Part shown: one piece after another, positions 8,831 through 16,327 of the stretch
How the letters are laid out: each line of letters starts with the position of its first letter
Position numbering within the stretch: the stretch's first letter is position 1
Origin: Candidatus Gallimonas merdigallinarum
GTDB taxonomy: Bacteria > Bacillota > Clostridia > Christensenellales > Borkfalkiaceae
DNA length: 64,000 nt
NCBI GenBank assembly: GCA_904373325.1
Contig: CAJFFP010000016.1
Location: 56,310-120,309, forward strand
Direction of reading: 5' to 3'
Notes under the pieces: model-generated
Told to the model about the DNA's origin: nothing
What the model saw: only the letters and a program-made list of their open reading frames with translations
Database searches by the model: none
Position numbers and translations under genes: made by a program

Positions 8831-9253
8831 TTATTTGATTTTTGCAAGATAGCTCTCCAAGATATACGCCGCGGCGATGGAATCTATCTGCTTTTTCTTC
8901 TTATCCTTTTTGACGGAGACGCCCATTTCGAGGAGGTCTCCGCGGGCGGCGCGCGTCGTGTAGCGTTCGTCCTCCAAGACGACGGAAAGCCCTCCCTCCG
9001 CAAGCGCGGCGGCAAAGCGGCGCGTCTTTTCGCTCTGGACGCTCTCCGTGCCGTCCTCGTTAAGCGGAAGCCCCACCACGACGGTGCGCACGCCTCGCGC
9101 CCGCGCGATCTCGCACAGCGCGGCGACGTCCCGACGGAAATCGCCCGTGCGGAAATAGGTATCCGACGGCACGGCGTAGTCGCCGAACGGGTCGCTGAAC
9201 GCGACGCCCACTCTCTTGTCGCCCACGTCAAAGGCGGCGATCTGTTCCAACAT
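8831..9253 (-). CDS. ruvX: Holliday junction resolvase-like RuvX/YqgF
   Basis: This RNase H-fold nuclease has been implicated in pre-16S rRNA 5'-end processing and in resolving Holliday junctions. At 140 residues it is full length. The catalytic aspartate lies in AFDVGDKRVGVAFSD near residue 9, with VVGLPLNEDG in the middle, LEDERYTT, and the final aspartate in KQIDSIAAAYILESY. I chose the ATG at 9253 because the family begins a few residues before DVGDKRVG. No spaced Shine-Dalgarno precedes it; the -10 box TATAAT is only six bases upstream, implying a leaderless message. Confidence 0.93.
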   Translation of the reverse strand: MLEQIAAFDVGDKRVGVAFSDPFGDYAVPSDTYFRTGDFRRDVAALCEIARARGVRTVVVGLPLNEDGTESVQSEKTRRFAAALAEGGLSVVLEDERYTTRAARGDLLEMGVSVKKDKKKKQIDSIAAAYILESYLAKIK

Positions 9254-9259
9254 ACCTCG

Positions 9260-9288
9260 ATTATACCATGTTTTTCCGCATAAGTAAA
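9260..9288 (-). promoter_or_regulatory. ruvX promoter with TSS at the start codon
   Basis: TTTACT (9283-9288), a 17-bp spacer and TATAAT (9260-9265) are followed by exactly six bases and then the ruvX ATG. By normal SigA geometry the first transcribed base is the A of that ATG. Confidence 0.65.
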
Positions 9289-9334
9289 TACTTTTCCCCG
9301 CGAAAAGCGCGGCAAAATTTGCGGCGGTTTCCGA

Positions 9335-9367
9335 TAAAAATTCCCGCACGGACGTGCGGGAATTTTT
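9335..9367 (-). terminator. Intrinsic terminator upstream of ruvX
   Basis: The hairpin TTCCCGCAC-GGAC-GTGCGGGAA (9341-9362) is flanked by A- and T-runs on both sides. It ends the operon of the small membrane protein and isolates ruvX, which therefore needs its own promoter. Confidence 0.8.
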
Positions 9368-9371
9368 ACGC

Positions 9372-9563
9372 TTATTTCGCCTTTTTTTCCGTGCCTGCGG
9401 ATTCGGGCTGCGCTTTGAGGCGTTCGTCCATCATTTCGTCCACCTTCTGCAACAGCTCCGCCTGACTCTTTTTGACGAGCGAACGCGCCTTGTAGCTGTT
9501 TGCCACGATGAGCGCGCCGCCCACCAGACCGAGCGTAAGCCCGAGACAAAAAATTTTTTCCAT
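9372..9563 (-). CDS. Small single-pass membrane protein
   Basis: This is a 63-residue protein with an N-terminal hydrophobic segment (about residues 4-21, FCLGLTLGLVGGALIVANSY) followed by a basic, helix-prone tail ending in lysines. The layout recalls YtxH/YtxG-type small envelope proteins, but I cannot assign a family. GGAGG lies about five bases before the ATG. It follows the Myb-like gene by 57 bases in the same direction and is followed by a terminator, so it ends a two-gene operon. Confidence 0.65.
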   Translation of the reverse strand: MEKIFCLGLTLGLVGGALIVANSYKARSLVKKSQAELLQKVDEMMDERLKAQPESAGTEKKAK

Positions 9564-9620
9564 GTGATCCTCCGTTGCGGACTGCGCCGCTTGAAGGTAG
9601 TTTGTGAAAGAATGCGCCGA

Positions 9621-10205
9621 TTATTCCTCTCCGGCGGGCGTTCCGCCGCTGCGCAATTTTTCCAGCTCCTCGCGCAGACGCCTGTTCTCCTCTTTCAGAT
9701 CGGAGGCGATGCGCTCGTAAAGCGCGTCGATCTCACGCTCCAAACGCCGCTGCAAGAAGGTCTTTTCCTCGGGCAGCCCCGCCTCGCGCGCCACGCGCTG
9801 CACCCGTTCGGGCTGTTTTTTGACGAGGTTGCGGTACTTGTTCTGCATCCGCAGCATGAGCTTTTCGTCCCCCTCCGAGAGGTTCCTGATGGCTTTGCGC
9901 ACGGACATGCCCTTGCTCTTTTCCGTGAGCACCTTCCGGAGCATGTCGTCCGTCTCCTCCTCGGTGAACGATCTAATCTCCCCCGCGCGCAGGTCCTTCC
10001 CTTCCAGAATGCGCCTGACGCGCTCGTCCCCGCGCTTTTTCAGGAACGCGTAGTAATAGTTGCGCACGCTGCCCTTGGCGCGGTTGTGCGCGCGCCCGTA
10101 CGTCTCGAAGAGATAGGAGAGCGTCTTGCCCGCGTTCTTCCCCGTGTAGATGTATTCGATGAGCCCCGTTGCCTCTTCTTCCGTATAGCCGTTGATTTTA
10201 TTCAT
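9621..10205 (-). CDS. Myb/SANT-like DNA-binding protein with C-terminal coiled coil
   Basis: This is a 194-residue protein. The N-terminal pattern YTEEEATGLIEYIYTGKNAG and GRAHNRAKGSVRNYYYAFLK (about residues 7-55) resembles the SANT/Myb-like half of prespore regulators such as RsfA and related clostridial proteins. The central stretch is a basic helical region. The C-terminus (from about residue 145) is a Lys/Glu/Arg/Leu-rich coiled coil ending LREELEKLRSGG. The ATG at 10205 follows GAGGTGATTGCT and replaces a longer frame that lacks a ribosome site. The DNA-binding role is inferred from pattern only. Confidence 0.6.
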   Translation of the reverse strand: MNKINGYTEEEATGLIEYIYTGKNAGKTLSYLFETYGRAHNRAKGSVRNYYYAFLKKRGDERVRRILEGKDLRAGEIRSFTEEETDDMLRKVLTEKSKGMSVRKAIRNLSEGDEKLMLRMQNKYRNLVKKQPERVQRVAREAGLPEEKTFLQRRLEREIDALYERIASDLKEENRRLREELEKLRSGGTPAGEE

Positions 10206-10227
10206 AGCAATCACCTCACACAGATGA

Positions 10228-10255
10228 TTGACATAATTTTGCCCGAACATACATT
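10228..10255 (+). promoter_or_regulatory. Probable promoter of the unknown gene at 10280
   Basis: A perfect TTGACA (10228-10233) and a weaker TACATT (10250-10255) are spaced by 16 bp in the divergent gap. AAGGAG (10269-10274) serves as ribosome site. No equally clear promoter is visible for the divergent Myb-like gene. Confidence 0.5.
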
Positions 10256-10279
10256 GAATAATAAGGATAAGGAGATAAA

Positions 10280-11158
10280 ATGCGGATATTTTTTTGCGCC
10301 GAACAGACGTGCGCGTTCTTTGTAAACGGAATGTATCTGGGCGCGGTGGACAGCTTCGAGCGATCGGTGGAGATCGACCCTGCGGACGGGGTATTCTGCG
10401 AGCTCAAAGCGCCCGCATACGCGCCCGTCCGCTTCTGCCTTGACGAGGACTTTTTGTTTTCCCCGCCCGAGGGCGTGGAACTGTACTTTTTCGGCGGCGC
10501 GGCGGGCGTTCATATCAAGGATTTCGTGCGCGCCGATCCGAGCCTGCGCGTCGTATGGCAGCAGCGGATCGCGGGGTCGCTCCTCACGCTGTGCGTGCAG
10601 GGGCGCGTTCTGCTCAATCTGGAAAGCGGGCAGGGCTTCTTTCAGATCCCGCTCCCCTTTTCCTTTGAGGAATGCGCCGTCACCCGCGCGGGCGCGCTCT
10701 TTCTGCTGGAAAGTCCCTCCGCGTTCGCCGTCATCGGCGAGGACGGCGCTGTGCGCGTTCTTTCGGACGGCAAGGTGACGGAGCGCGGCGCGCGCGTCAC
10801 GGCAGAGATCCCGCTGCAAGACAGCCTCGGACACATTGTGCGCCGCTCGTGGGAGAACGGCGAACCGACCGAGTGCGCCGTGCTCTCGGCGCAGGAGCCG
10901 ACGGCGGCGACCTTCGCGCTCGCCTTTTTCGAGAGCCTGCTCATCGGCGGAGACCCCGCGCCCTACCTGTCGCCCGCGCTCGCGCCCAAAACGGGGCTTT
11001 TAAGGCAATTTCTGGGGGCGTACCGAGCCGTCGTCCTCACCGAAAAGACGGACGTTATAGGGCTTGTTTATGCCCGCAAACCGCGCGTCTTTGACGTCCG
11101 CCGTTTCCGCGTGACCGTCGAGGACGGAAAAATTGCCAATATCCTGCCCGAGACATGA
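10280..11158 (+). CDS. Conserved-looking protein of unknown function
   Basis: This is a 292-residue protein with no recognised family, signal peptide or membrane segment. It starts MRIFFCAEQTCAFFVNGMYL and is composed mostly of alternating hydrophobic and polar stretches typical of beta structure (for example GSLLTLCVQGRVLLNLESGQ). A helical middle part holds FALAFFESLLIGGDPAPYLS near residues 217-236. Codon usage and GC content match its neighbours, and the AAGGAG start is strong, so it is a real gene. It is transcribed divergently from the Myb-like operon. A hairpin-rich repeat starts ten bases after its stop. Confidence 0.7.
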   Translation: MRIFFCAEQTCAFFVNGMYLGAVDSFERSVEIDPADGVFCELKAPAYAPVRFCLDEDFLFSPPEGVELYFFGGAAGVHIKDFVRADPSLRVVWQQRIAGSLLTLCVQGRVLLNLESGQGFFQIPLPFSFEECAVTRAGALFLLESPSAFAVIGEDGAVRVLSDGKVTERGARVTAEIPLQDSLGHIVRRSWENGEPTECAVLSAQEPTAATFALAFFESLLIGGDPAPYLSPALAPKTGLLRQFLGAYRAVVLTEKTDVIGLVYARKPRVFDVRRFRVTVEDGKIANILPET

Positions 11159-11168
11159 TTTTCCGCAC

Positions 11169-11362
11169 AAAAAGTAACCCACCAGCTTAGCTGGTGGGAG
11201 CCTGTCGGATGAGGGGTCATTCCCAATTCCGCCATTATGAATACTCTAACACAAACCCCTCATCACCGCCTTCGGCGGAGCTTCCCCCCAAGGGGATATT
11301 TTACTCATCGGCATAAGCCTCTACTGAACCCCCAGACTATCTGGGGGCTTTCTAAATACAAA
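11169..11362 (+). repeat. Hairpin-rich intergenic repeat, copy 1 (IS200-like MITE candidate)
   Basis: The element opens with hairpin CCCACCAGC-TTA-GCTGGTGGG (11178-11198). It contains long-range arms GATGAGGGGT/ACCCCTCATC (11208-11217 and 11255-11264) and a CCGCC-TTC-GGCGG hairpin, and closes with CCCCCAGA-CTA-TCTGGGGG (11329-11347). It matches 63451-63722 closely over nearly its whole length but lacks about 65 internal bases present there. End hairpins without terminal inverted repeats or coding capacity suggest a non-autonomous IS200/IS605 relative; this is inference. Confidence 0.75.
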
Positions 11363-11392
11363 AAATCCGCTGCCGAAATGCAGCGGATTTTT
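11358..11392 (-). terminator. Terminator of the cyclophilin-like lipoprotein gene
   Basis: The hairpin has arms AAATCCGCTG and CAGCGGATTT (11363-11390), with a T-run on the minus strand. It abuts the end of the intergenic repeat. Confidence 0.8.
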
Positions 11393-11432
11393 GATTGTTC
11401 TGATTTTATTGCGCCGAAGCGATGACGGAAGA

Positions 11433-12323
11433 TCAATACTTCGTCACGACGACGGACTTGACCACGATGGGCATTTCCATCGGCGTGTTGAACGTATCCT
11501 GATCCCCCGCCTTGCGAACTTCCTCAAACGGGTCGTACTGGTTGCGCGGGACCGTCTGCTCCACCGTGAAACTTGCGTCCTCTTCCAGCGTCTCCTGATA
11601 GTCGGAGATCGCCGCAAGAAGTCCGTTCGTCATCTGTTCCTCGTAATTCTTCGCCATACCGAACACGGCATATGCGGAAGAGTTCGTATCGTTTTCGCCC
11701 GTAAAGGTATAGAAGAGCGACGTCGCGCTGTTATACTTGTATGCGACCTGCTGGGTCTCCTGTCCGTCGTTCTCGCTGCCGCCGTCCGCGCGCTTCACCG
11801 TGACGTTGCCGTTGAAGTTGCCCTTGTCGGTGTAATACATGACGAGCGCGCCCGTGGTATAGGAGAGCTCTCTGCCGTACTCCTGCTCCACGCCGTTGTC
11901 GGAAAATTCGCCGTACAGAGTATACAATCCCTCCGTGCACGCCTCGTCCGCCCAGACGGACTGCGTGAACGTCATGTTGTTCTCCGTTTCGAGACTGCGC
12001 ACGGTCGAGAAATAGTCCACTTCGACAAGCGAATCGTTCTCGATGCGGTAGCCGCCCGTGTACATTCTGTTCTCGTCGTAATTGTGTACGACAAGCCCGT
12101 CGTAAAAGCCTGCGTCCGCAAGCTCGATAAAATGCTGAACGGTATTGGGCGCGTCCGTGCGGGAAAGAACGTAATCCACGGCGTAATCCTTGCCGTTGAA
12201 CGTGTAGGTGATGGTGACCTCGGGATTTTTGGACGAACAGCCCGCGAACATCATGAGCGCGCCCGCCGAGAGTACTGCGGCGGCGCCGAGCGTAGCCGCA
12301 CGGAATAAGATCTTCTTTTTCAC
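11433..12323 (-). CDS. Cyclophilin-like peptidyl-prolyl isomerase lipoprotein
   Basis: This is a 296-residue lipoprotein. The signal segment ends in a lipobox with the cysteine in MMFAGCSSKN (about residue 28). The mature part begins with a cyclophilin-type segment (TDAPNTVQHFIELADAGFYD, then GLVVHNY), matching the family's APxTVxNFxxLxxxGFYDGxxFHR region. The catalytic FHR is replaced by VHNY, so isomerase activity is doubtful, and a large Asn/Thr-rich insertion follows. The start codon is GTG at 12323, with GGAGG nine bases upstream. It is probably an extracytoplasmic folding factor of secreted proteins. Confidence 0.7.
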   Translation of the reverse strand: MKKKILFRAATLGAAAVLSAGALMMFAGCSSKNPEVTITYTFNGKDYAVDYVLSRTDAPNTVQHFIELADAGFYDGLVVHNYDENRMYTGGYRIENDSLVEVDYFSTVRSLETENNMTFTQSVWADEACTEGLYTLYGEFSDNGVEQEYGRELSYTTGALVMYYTDKGNFNGNVTVKRADGGSENDGQETQQVAYKYNSATSLFYTFTGENDTNSSAYAVFGMAKNYEEQMTNGLLAAISDYQETLEEDASFTVEQTVPRNQYDPFEEVRKAGDQDTFNTPMEMPIVVKSVVVTKY

Positions 12324-12352
12324 GAAAAGAAACCTCCGAATGATTCCTTTCT

Positions 12353-12381
12353 ATTTTACTTTGATTTTGCCGATTCGTCAA
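12353..12381 (-). promoter_or_regulatory. Promoter of the cyclophilin-like lipoprotein gene
   Basis: TTGACG (12376-12381), a 17-bp spacer and TAAAAT (12353-12358) on the minus strand precede the GTG start by about 30 bases. Confidence 0.65.
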
Positions 12382-12474
12382 GCGCTTTCCGCGCGTTCGC
12401 GATGAAAATTGTGTGCAAACCGCAGTGCGGAACGCGTTTTCTTCCGCGACGACGCAAAAATACACGCAAAAATG

Positions 12475-12520
12475 CAAAAAGAAAACCCGCAGGCTGCCTT
12501 ACGGCGTACCCGCGGGTTTT
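12475..12520 (-). terminator. Terminator of the rplJ-rplL operon
   Basis: The outer arms AAAACCCGC and GCGGGTTTT (12482-12520) enclose an inner GCC-TTAC-GGC stem and are followed on the minus strand by a T-rich tail. A related hairpin with a similar loop occurs at 36866-36913. Confidence 0.8.
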
Positions 12521-12571
12521 TCTCGTTTTTACGGCGTTCCCTCCCGACAAACGGGAGAGAATGCGCGCAGA

Positions 12572-12943
12572 TTACTCCAAAACAGCCGTAGCGCCTGCTT
12601 CTTTGAGCTTCGCGACAGCAGCCTCTGCGTCTGCCTTCGGCACAGCCTCTTTGAGCACGCCGAGGGACTCGACTGCCTTCTTCGCCTCTGCAAGGCCAAG
12701 ACCCGTGAACTCGCGGACGACCTTGATGACGCCGATCTTGTTCGCGCCGAAATCTTTGAGGACGATGTTGAACTCCGTCTTCTCTTCCTCTGCGGGAGCA
12801 GCCTCGCCTGCGCCTGCCGCGCCTGCAACTGCAACGGGAGCAGCCGCGGAAACGCCGAACTCCTCTTCGAGCGCCTTGACGAACTCGTTAAGCTCGACGA
12901 CGGTCATTGCCTTTACTTCTTCGATAAACTTCTGAACGTCCAT
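12572..12943 (-). CDS. rplL: 50S ribosomal protein L7/L12
   Basis: This is the dimeric stalk protein that recruits translational GTPases. At 123 residues it has the canonical layout: N-terminal dimerisation helices ([20 protein letters not shown]), an Ala/Glu hinge (about residues 35-53), and the C-terminal factor-binding domain with [20 protein letters not shown] and [12 protein letters not shown]. The ATG at 12943 with AAGGAG nine bases upstream is preferred over an upstream in-frame TTG. It lies 24 bases downstream of rplJ. Confidence 0.97.
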   Translation of the reverse strand: MDVQKFIEEVKAMTVVELNEFVKALEEEFGVSAAAPVAVAGAAGAGEAAPAEEEKTEFNIVLKDFGANKIGVIKVVREFTGLGLAEAKKAVESLGVLKEAVPKADAEAAVAKLKEAGATAVLE

Positions 12944-12967
12944 GATCAAATTCTCCTTGTTTGTTTT

Positions 12968-13465
12968 TTAAGATTTGGATTTCGCGACCGCATTCAATGC
13001 GTACACGAGATTTGCGATAGGAGCCTGCAAGCAGCCCACCATCTTTGCGAGCAACACCTCTCTCGAAGGGATCGCCGCGAGCTTCTTAACGCCTTCCGCG
13101 TCCACGTAAGCGCCGTTCACATATGCACTCTTGGGAACGAGCTTGCCGTCGAGCGTGGGCGTGTCCTTCACTGCCTTTGCAATGATCGAGCAGCCGCTCG
13201 TCTCATCGGGGCAGAACACGAACGCAGTTGCGCCGTTGAGGTCGTTATCGAACCCCGTAACGCCAAGCTCTTCAAACGCCTTGCGGACAAGGGTGTTCTT
13301 GTACACCTTGTACTCGCAGGAGGCGTTACGGAACTTGCCGCGAAGCTCGGTGACTTCCGCAACCGTAAGGCGGTCGTACGTTGCAAGAACGACGGACTTG
13401 CTCGCCGAGATCTTTTCTTTGATCTCTTCGACAACTGCTTTCTTTGCCTCAAAATTTGCCGACAT
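12968..13465 (-). CDS. rplJ: 50S ribosomal protein L10
   Basis: L10 anchors L7/L12 dimers on the 23S GTPase centre and represses its own operon by binding the mRNA leader. At 165 residues it is full length, with the N-terminal rRNA-binding part AKKAVVEEIKEKISASKSVV, then RGKFRNASCEYKVYKNTLVR, and a C-terminal L7/L12-binding helix. The ATG at 13465 with GGAGG five bases upstream is used; the long in-frame extension upstream is the untranslated leader. Confidence 0.96.
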   Translation of the reverse strand: MSANFEAKKAVVEEIKEKISASKSVVLATYDRLTVAEVTELRGKFRNASCEYKVYKNTLVRKAFEELGVTGFDNDLNGATAFVFCPDETSGCSIIAKAVKDTPTLDGKLVPKSAYVNGAYVDAEGVKKLAAIPSREVLLAKMVGCLQAPIANLVYALNAVAKSKS

Positions 13466-13620
13466 AATTACCTCCGTAAAACTCCTTCCGGAGCCGATTG
13501 TCGCGCCCTCGGGCGCAAAAAAACTTCCGCCCCGCAGACGGGTACGGAAGTGAAAATGCTTTCTCTTTCCTACCTCGACGGGATATTGAGCGCACGCGGC
13601 GCACCCGTTGTCTGCGGTAT
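13466..13620 (-). promoter_or_regulatory. Ribosomal L10 leader with attenuator-like hairpin
   Basis: About 155 bases separate the predicted start (near 13620) from rplJ. The leader holds a hairpin with arms ACTTCCG/CGGAAGT (13523-13551) followed directly by seven T on the minus strand, then a compact GCGCCC-TC-GGGCGC hairpin (13503-13516). The position matches the conserved L10 leader of Firmicutes. Autoregulation by L10 is expected from the family; the U-tract also suggests premature termination. Confidence 0.75.
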
Positions 13621-13626
13621 GATTCA

Positions 13627-13655
13627 ATTATACAGTCTGCGCGAAGATCCGTCAA
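13627..13655 (-). promoter_or_regulatory. rplJ-rplL promoter
   Basis: TTGACG (13650-13655), a 17-bp spacer and a perfect TATAAT (13627-13632) lie between rplA and the L10 leader, so rplJL can be expressed independently of rplKA. Confidence 0.85.
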
Positions 13656-13681
13656 GCGATTTTACGCGCGTTCGCGGAAAT

Positions 13682-14371
13682 TTAACCGCGGTTGAAGCTG
13701 ACCTTCACGCCGGGGCCCATCGTGGAAGTGAGCGTAACGCTCTTCACGTACTGACCCTTTGCAGCGGCGGGCTTTGCGCGGACGATCGCGTCCATCAGCG
13801 CGTTGAAGTTTTCGAGGATCTTCTCCGTACCGAAGCTCTTCTTGCCGATGGGGCAGTGAATGATCGCCGTCTTGTCGAGACGGTACTCGACTTTACCTGC
13901 CTTGACTTCCTGCACCGCGCGGGTGACGTCCATCGTGACCGTGCCCGACTTGGGGTTGGGCATGAGTCCCTTAGGACCGAGCAGACGGCCGATGCGTCCG
14001 ACGACGCCCATCATGTCGGGCGTGGTGATCATGACGTCGAATCCGAACCAGTTCTCCGTCTGGATCTTCTGGATCATTTCCTCTGCGCCGACGAAGTCTG
14101 CGCCTGCGGCTGCCGCCGCGTCCGCACGCTCGCCCTTTGCGATGACGAGGACTTTCTTCGTCTTGCCCGTGCCGTTGGGAAGGACGAGCACGCCGCGGAC
14201 CTGCTGATCCGCCTGACGAGGGTCGATGCCGAGGCGGACGTGAAGTTCCACCGTCTCATCGAACTTCGCCTTTGCGTTTTCGAGAACGATCCCTACCGCT
14301 TCGGCTGCTTCATATGCGCGCTGCTTGTCGTAAGACTTGATACTTTCAGCGTATTTTTTCCCGTATTTCAT
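13682..14371 (-). CDS. rplA: 50S ribosomal protein L1
   Basis: This is the L1-stalk protein and, in many bacteria, a translational repressor of rplKA. At 229 residues it is full length, with recognisable segments [20 protein letters not shown] (about 115-135) and KSGTVTMDV. The ATG at 14371 with AGGAGG upstream is preferred to the in-frame TTG before it. It follows rplK by 41 bases. Confidence 0.97.
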   Translation of the reverse strand: MKYGKKYAESIKSYDKQRAYEAAEAVGIVLENAKAKFDETVELHVRLGIDPRQADQQVRGVLVLPNGTGKTKKVLVIAKGERADAAAAAGADFVGAEEMIQKIQTENWFGFDVMITTPDMMGVVGRIGRLLGPKGLMPNPKSGTVTMDVTRAVQEVKAGKVEYRLDKTAIIHCPIGKKSFGTEKILENFNALMDAIVRAKPAAAKGQYVKSVTLTSTMGPGVKVSFNRG

Positions 14372-14412
14372 CAATAACCTCCTGTGGTCCGAACGAGATT
14401 GCTCTCTCCCAC

Positions 14413-14838
14413 TTACTCCTCGACGGTGACGCCCATGCTGCGCGCCGTACCCTTGATCATGCTGACTGCGCTTTCAAGGCTCGTGCAGTTGAGATCGGGC
14501 ATCTTCATCTTCGCGATCTCCTCCACCTGCGCCTTGGTAAGCTTGCCGACTTTGACCTTGTTGGGCGTAGCCGATGCGGTCTCCAATCCAAGCGCCTTCT
14601 TAATGAGGACGGGCGCGGGGGGCGTTTTCAGAACGAACGTGAAGGAACGATCCTGATAGATCGTCATCACAACGGGGATGATAAGCCCTTCCTGACCTGC
14701 CGTCTTGGCGTTGAATTCCTTGGTAAAGCCGGGGATGTTGATCCCGTGGGGGCCGAGCGTCGAACCGACGGGGGGACCGGGCGTAGCTTTACCGGCGGGA
14801 AGTTGCAGTTTGACGACTGCGGTGATCTTCTTTGCCAT
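14413..14838 (-). CDS. rplK: 50S ribosomal protein L11
   Basis: L11 forms the GTPase-associated centre with 23S rRNA and is needed for RelA-type stringent sensing. At 141 residues it has the standard length. It shows the proline-rich N-terminal [29 protein letters not shown], and the C-terminal rRNA-binding [24 protein letters not shown] precedes the ATG. A short GC hairpin and a TATAAT lie in the 101-base gap after nusG. Confidence 0.97.
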   Translation of the reverse strand: MAKKITAVVKLQLPAGKATPGPPVGSTLGPHGINIPGFTKEFNAKTAGQEGLIIPVVMTIYQDRSFTFVLKTPPAPVLIKKALGLETASATPNKVKVGKLTKAQVEEIAKMKMPDLNCTSLESAVSMIKGTARSMGVTVEE

Positions 14839-14906
14839 AGTTACTTCCTCCGTAGTGGTACTTGCAAGGCGGCAGGAAAAGAATTTACCGCCTCTCCCAC
14901 ATTATA

Positions 14907-14930
14907 TCGAAAAGCGCGATGCGCTTTGCC
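14907..14930 (-). promoter_or_regulatory. Hairpin between nusG and rplK, possible attenuator
   Basis: AAGCGC-ATC-GCGCTT with short A/T flanks lies upstream of rplK on the minus strand and is followed by TATAAT. It could be a weak terminator that lowers flow from nusG into rplK. The -35 element for the TATAAT is poor, so a separate promoter is uncertain. Confidence 0.35.
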
Positions 14931-14939
14931 GAACGAATT

Positions 14940-15509
14940 TTATTCTTCCTCGCGGGGAACTTCCACCGCGTCGGGCGAGATCTTCTGCATCTGTACGTAT
15001 TCGACTTCCACGTCCTGCTGACGCCCGAACATGACGATGCTCACTTTGGCGCGCTGCGTTTCGTCGTTGATCTCGCGGATCGTACCGACGAACCCTTCCA
15101 GAGGGCCGTTGTCGATGGAGACGCGGTCGCCCACTTTGAAATCTGCGTCCACCACGAACTCTTCGAGGCGCATTTTGCGGATCTCATCCTCTTTCATGGG
15201 GATGGGTCTGCCCTGCGGGCCGCAGAAGCCCGTCACGCCGCGCGTGTTGGTCACGAGATACCAAAGCTGGTTGGAATACACCATCTTGATGAACACGTAG
15301 CAGGGCAGGAGCTTGCGCTCGACGACCTTCTTTTTGCCGTTCGCCTTCTCCTCGATGGTCTGCTCCGTGGGGATCTTGACGTCGACGATGCTGTCCTGTA
15401 AGTTGTTGTTTTCGATGAGGCGCAAAAGGTCTTCCTTCACGATGGCTTCGTAGCCGGAATATGTGTGAAGGATATACCACTTCGGCTCGGTGTCAACTGC
15501 TTTCGCCAT
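14940..15509 (-). CDS. nusG: Transcription termination/antitermination protein NusG
   Basis: NusG binds RNA polymerase and links it to ribosomes or Rho. At 189 residues it is full length, with the NGN domain opening KWYILHTYSGYEAIVKEDLL and a C-terminal KOW domain (VGDRVSIDNGPLEGFVGTIR). It lies in the standard rpmG-secE-nusG-rplKA order, 14 bases after secE, with a GGGGAGG ribosome site. Confidence 0.96.
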   Translation of the reverse strand: MAKAVDTEPKWYILHTYSGYEAIVKEDLLRLIENNNLQDSIVDVKIPTEQTIEEKANGKKKVVERKLLPCYVFIKMVYSNQLWYLVTNTRGVTGFCGPQGRPIPMKEDEIRKMRLEEFVVDADFKVGDRVSIDNGPLEGFVGTIREINDETQRAKVSIVMFGRQQDVEVEYVQMQKISPDAVEVPREEE

Positions 15510-15523
15510 ATCCGCCTCCCCTT

Positions 15524-15862
15524 TTATGCACCGGCGTTCGTCATAAGGTCGAGCAATTCGGAAAGTCCGAAGTTAATACCCGTAACGACAACGGTAAAGA
15601 TAAGCACGATGACGAGCACGACGCCCGTTGCTTTGAGCGCTTTGCCAAAGGACGGCCATGTGACGCGTTTCAGCTCGGAGAACGTCTCCTTGATCTTGCG
15701 CCCCATGCGCACGAAGATATTCGGCTTCTTGTTCTTATCCGCCTTCTTGCGCTTGTCGGCTTGTTTTTTGGCGTCCGCGGACTGCATATTGCTCTTTTTG
15801 GCAAGTTCTGCCGCCTGCGCTTCCGCCTGCTCTTTTTCGAGCTGTCTGTTCTTTTTCGACAT
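15524..15862 (-). CDS. secE: Preprotein translocase subunit SecE
   Basis: SecE is the clamp subunit of the SecYEG channel. At 112 residues it is longer than the minimal clostridial form because of a Lys/Ala/Gln-rich cytoplasmic N-terminus of about 45 residues. The conserved part is FSELKRVTWPSFGKALKATG followed by a single membrane helix (VVLVIVLIFTVVVTGINFGL). Position between rpmG and nusG supports the call. Confidence 0.94.
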   Translation of the reverse strand: MSKKNRQLEKEQAEAQAAELAKKSNMQSADAKKQADKRKKADKNKKPNIFVRMGRKIKETFSELKRVTWPSFGKALKATGVVLVIVLIFTVVVTGINFGLSELLDLMTNAGA

Positions 15863-15891
15863 GGCTTTTCCCCTATGCTATGCCCGCGGGC

Positions 15892-16056
15892 TTACTTCGA
15901 CTCTTTGTGGACCGTGTGCTTTTTGCACGTGGGGCAGTATTTTTTCAGCTCGATGCGGTCGGGATCGTTGCGCTTATTCTTGAAGCTGTCGTAATTGCGG
16001 TTTTTGCACTCCGTGCACTCGAACGTTATTTTCATTCTCGTGGATTTGGTTGCCAT
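15892..16056 (-). CDS. rpmG: 50S ribosomal protein L33, zinc-binding form
   Basis: At 54 residues it is a complete L33 with two CxxC pairs (CTECKNRNY and YCPTCKKH), the zinc-containing form. I start at ATG 16056 ([11 protein letters not shown]), the family's usual N-terminus, with GGAG upstream; an in-frame ATG at 16074 would add six atypical residues. It is the first gene of the secE-nusG operon. Confidence 0.93.
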   Translation of the reverse strand: MATKSTRMKITFECTECKNRNYDSFKNKRNDPDRIELKKYCPTCKKHTVHKESK

Positions 16057-16105
16057 CGTGAAAACTCCATACAAAAAAATTACACCCCGTCAGGTGCGTA
16101 AGCAT

Positions 16106-16134
16106 AGTTTAGCACAACGGGGCGTAGGTGTCAA
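16106..16134 (-). promoter_or_regulatory. rpmG-secE-nusG promoter
   Basis: A perfect TTGACA (16129-16134), 17-bp spacer and TAAACT (16106-16111) stand about 50 bases before the rpmG ATG on the minus strand. Confidence 0.8.
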
Positions 16135-16270
16135 TCGATTTTCAGAGAAATTTTCAGATTTTTCTTCCGATTTCAAATCGCCTTTTATTTTGCAGACGCC
16201 GTTTTTTCCGCTTTCCCGATCGGCGCGGCGGGAAATCGCAGCACGCTCGGGCGCGCCGCCGACGGAAACA

Positions 16271-16312
16271 AAGAAAGAGAGCGCGCATCTGCACGCTCTC
16301 TTTGGTTCTGAA
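16271..16312 (-). terminator. Terminator of the large surface lipoprotein gene
   Basis: Long arms of the AGAGAGCG type with one internal mismatch lie just after the lipoprotein stop, with T-rich sequence beyond them on the minus strand. Confidence 0.7.
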
Positions 16313-16327
16313 CAACTTCGGATAGAT

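Noticed and set aside
11169-11362. Possible simple terminator pair instead of a mobile repeat
   Set aside because: The matching copy at 63451-63722 shares nearly the whole sequence, not just the hairpins, and neither end hairpin has a clean U-tract in the gene direction.
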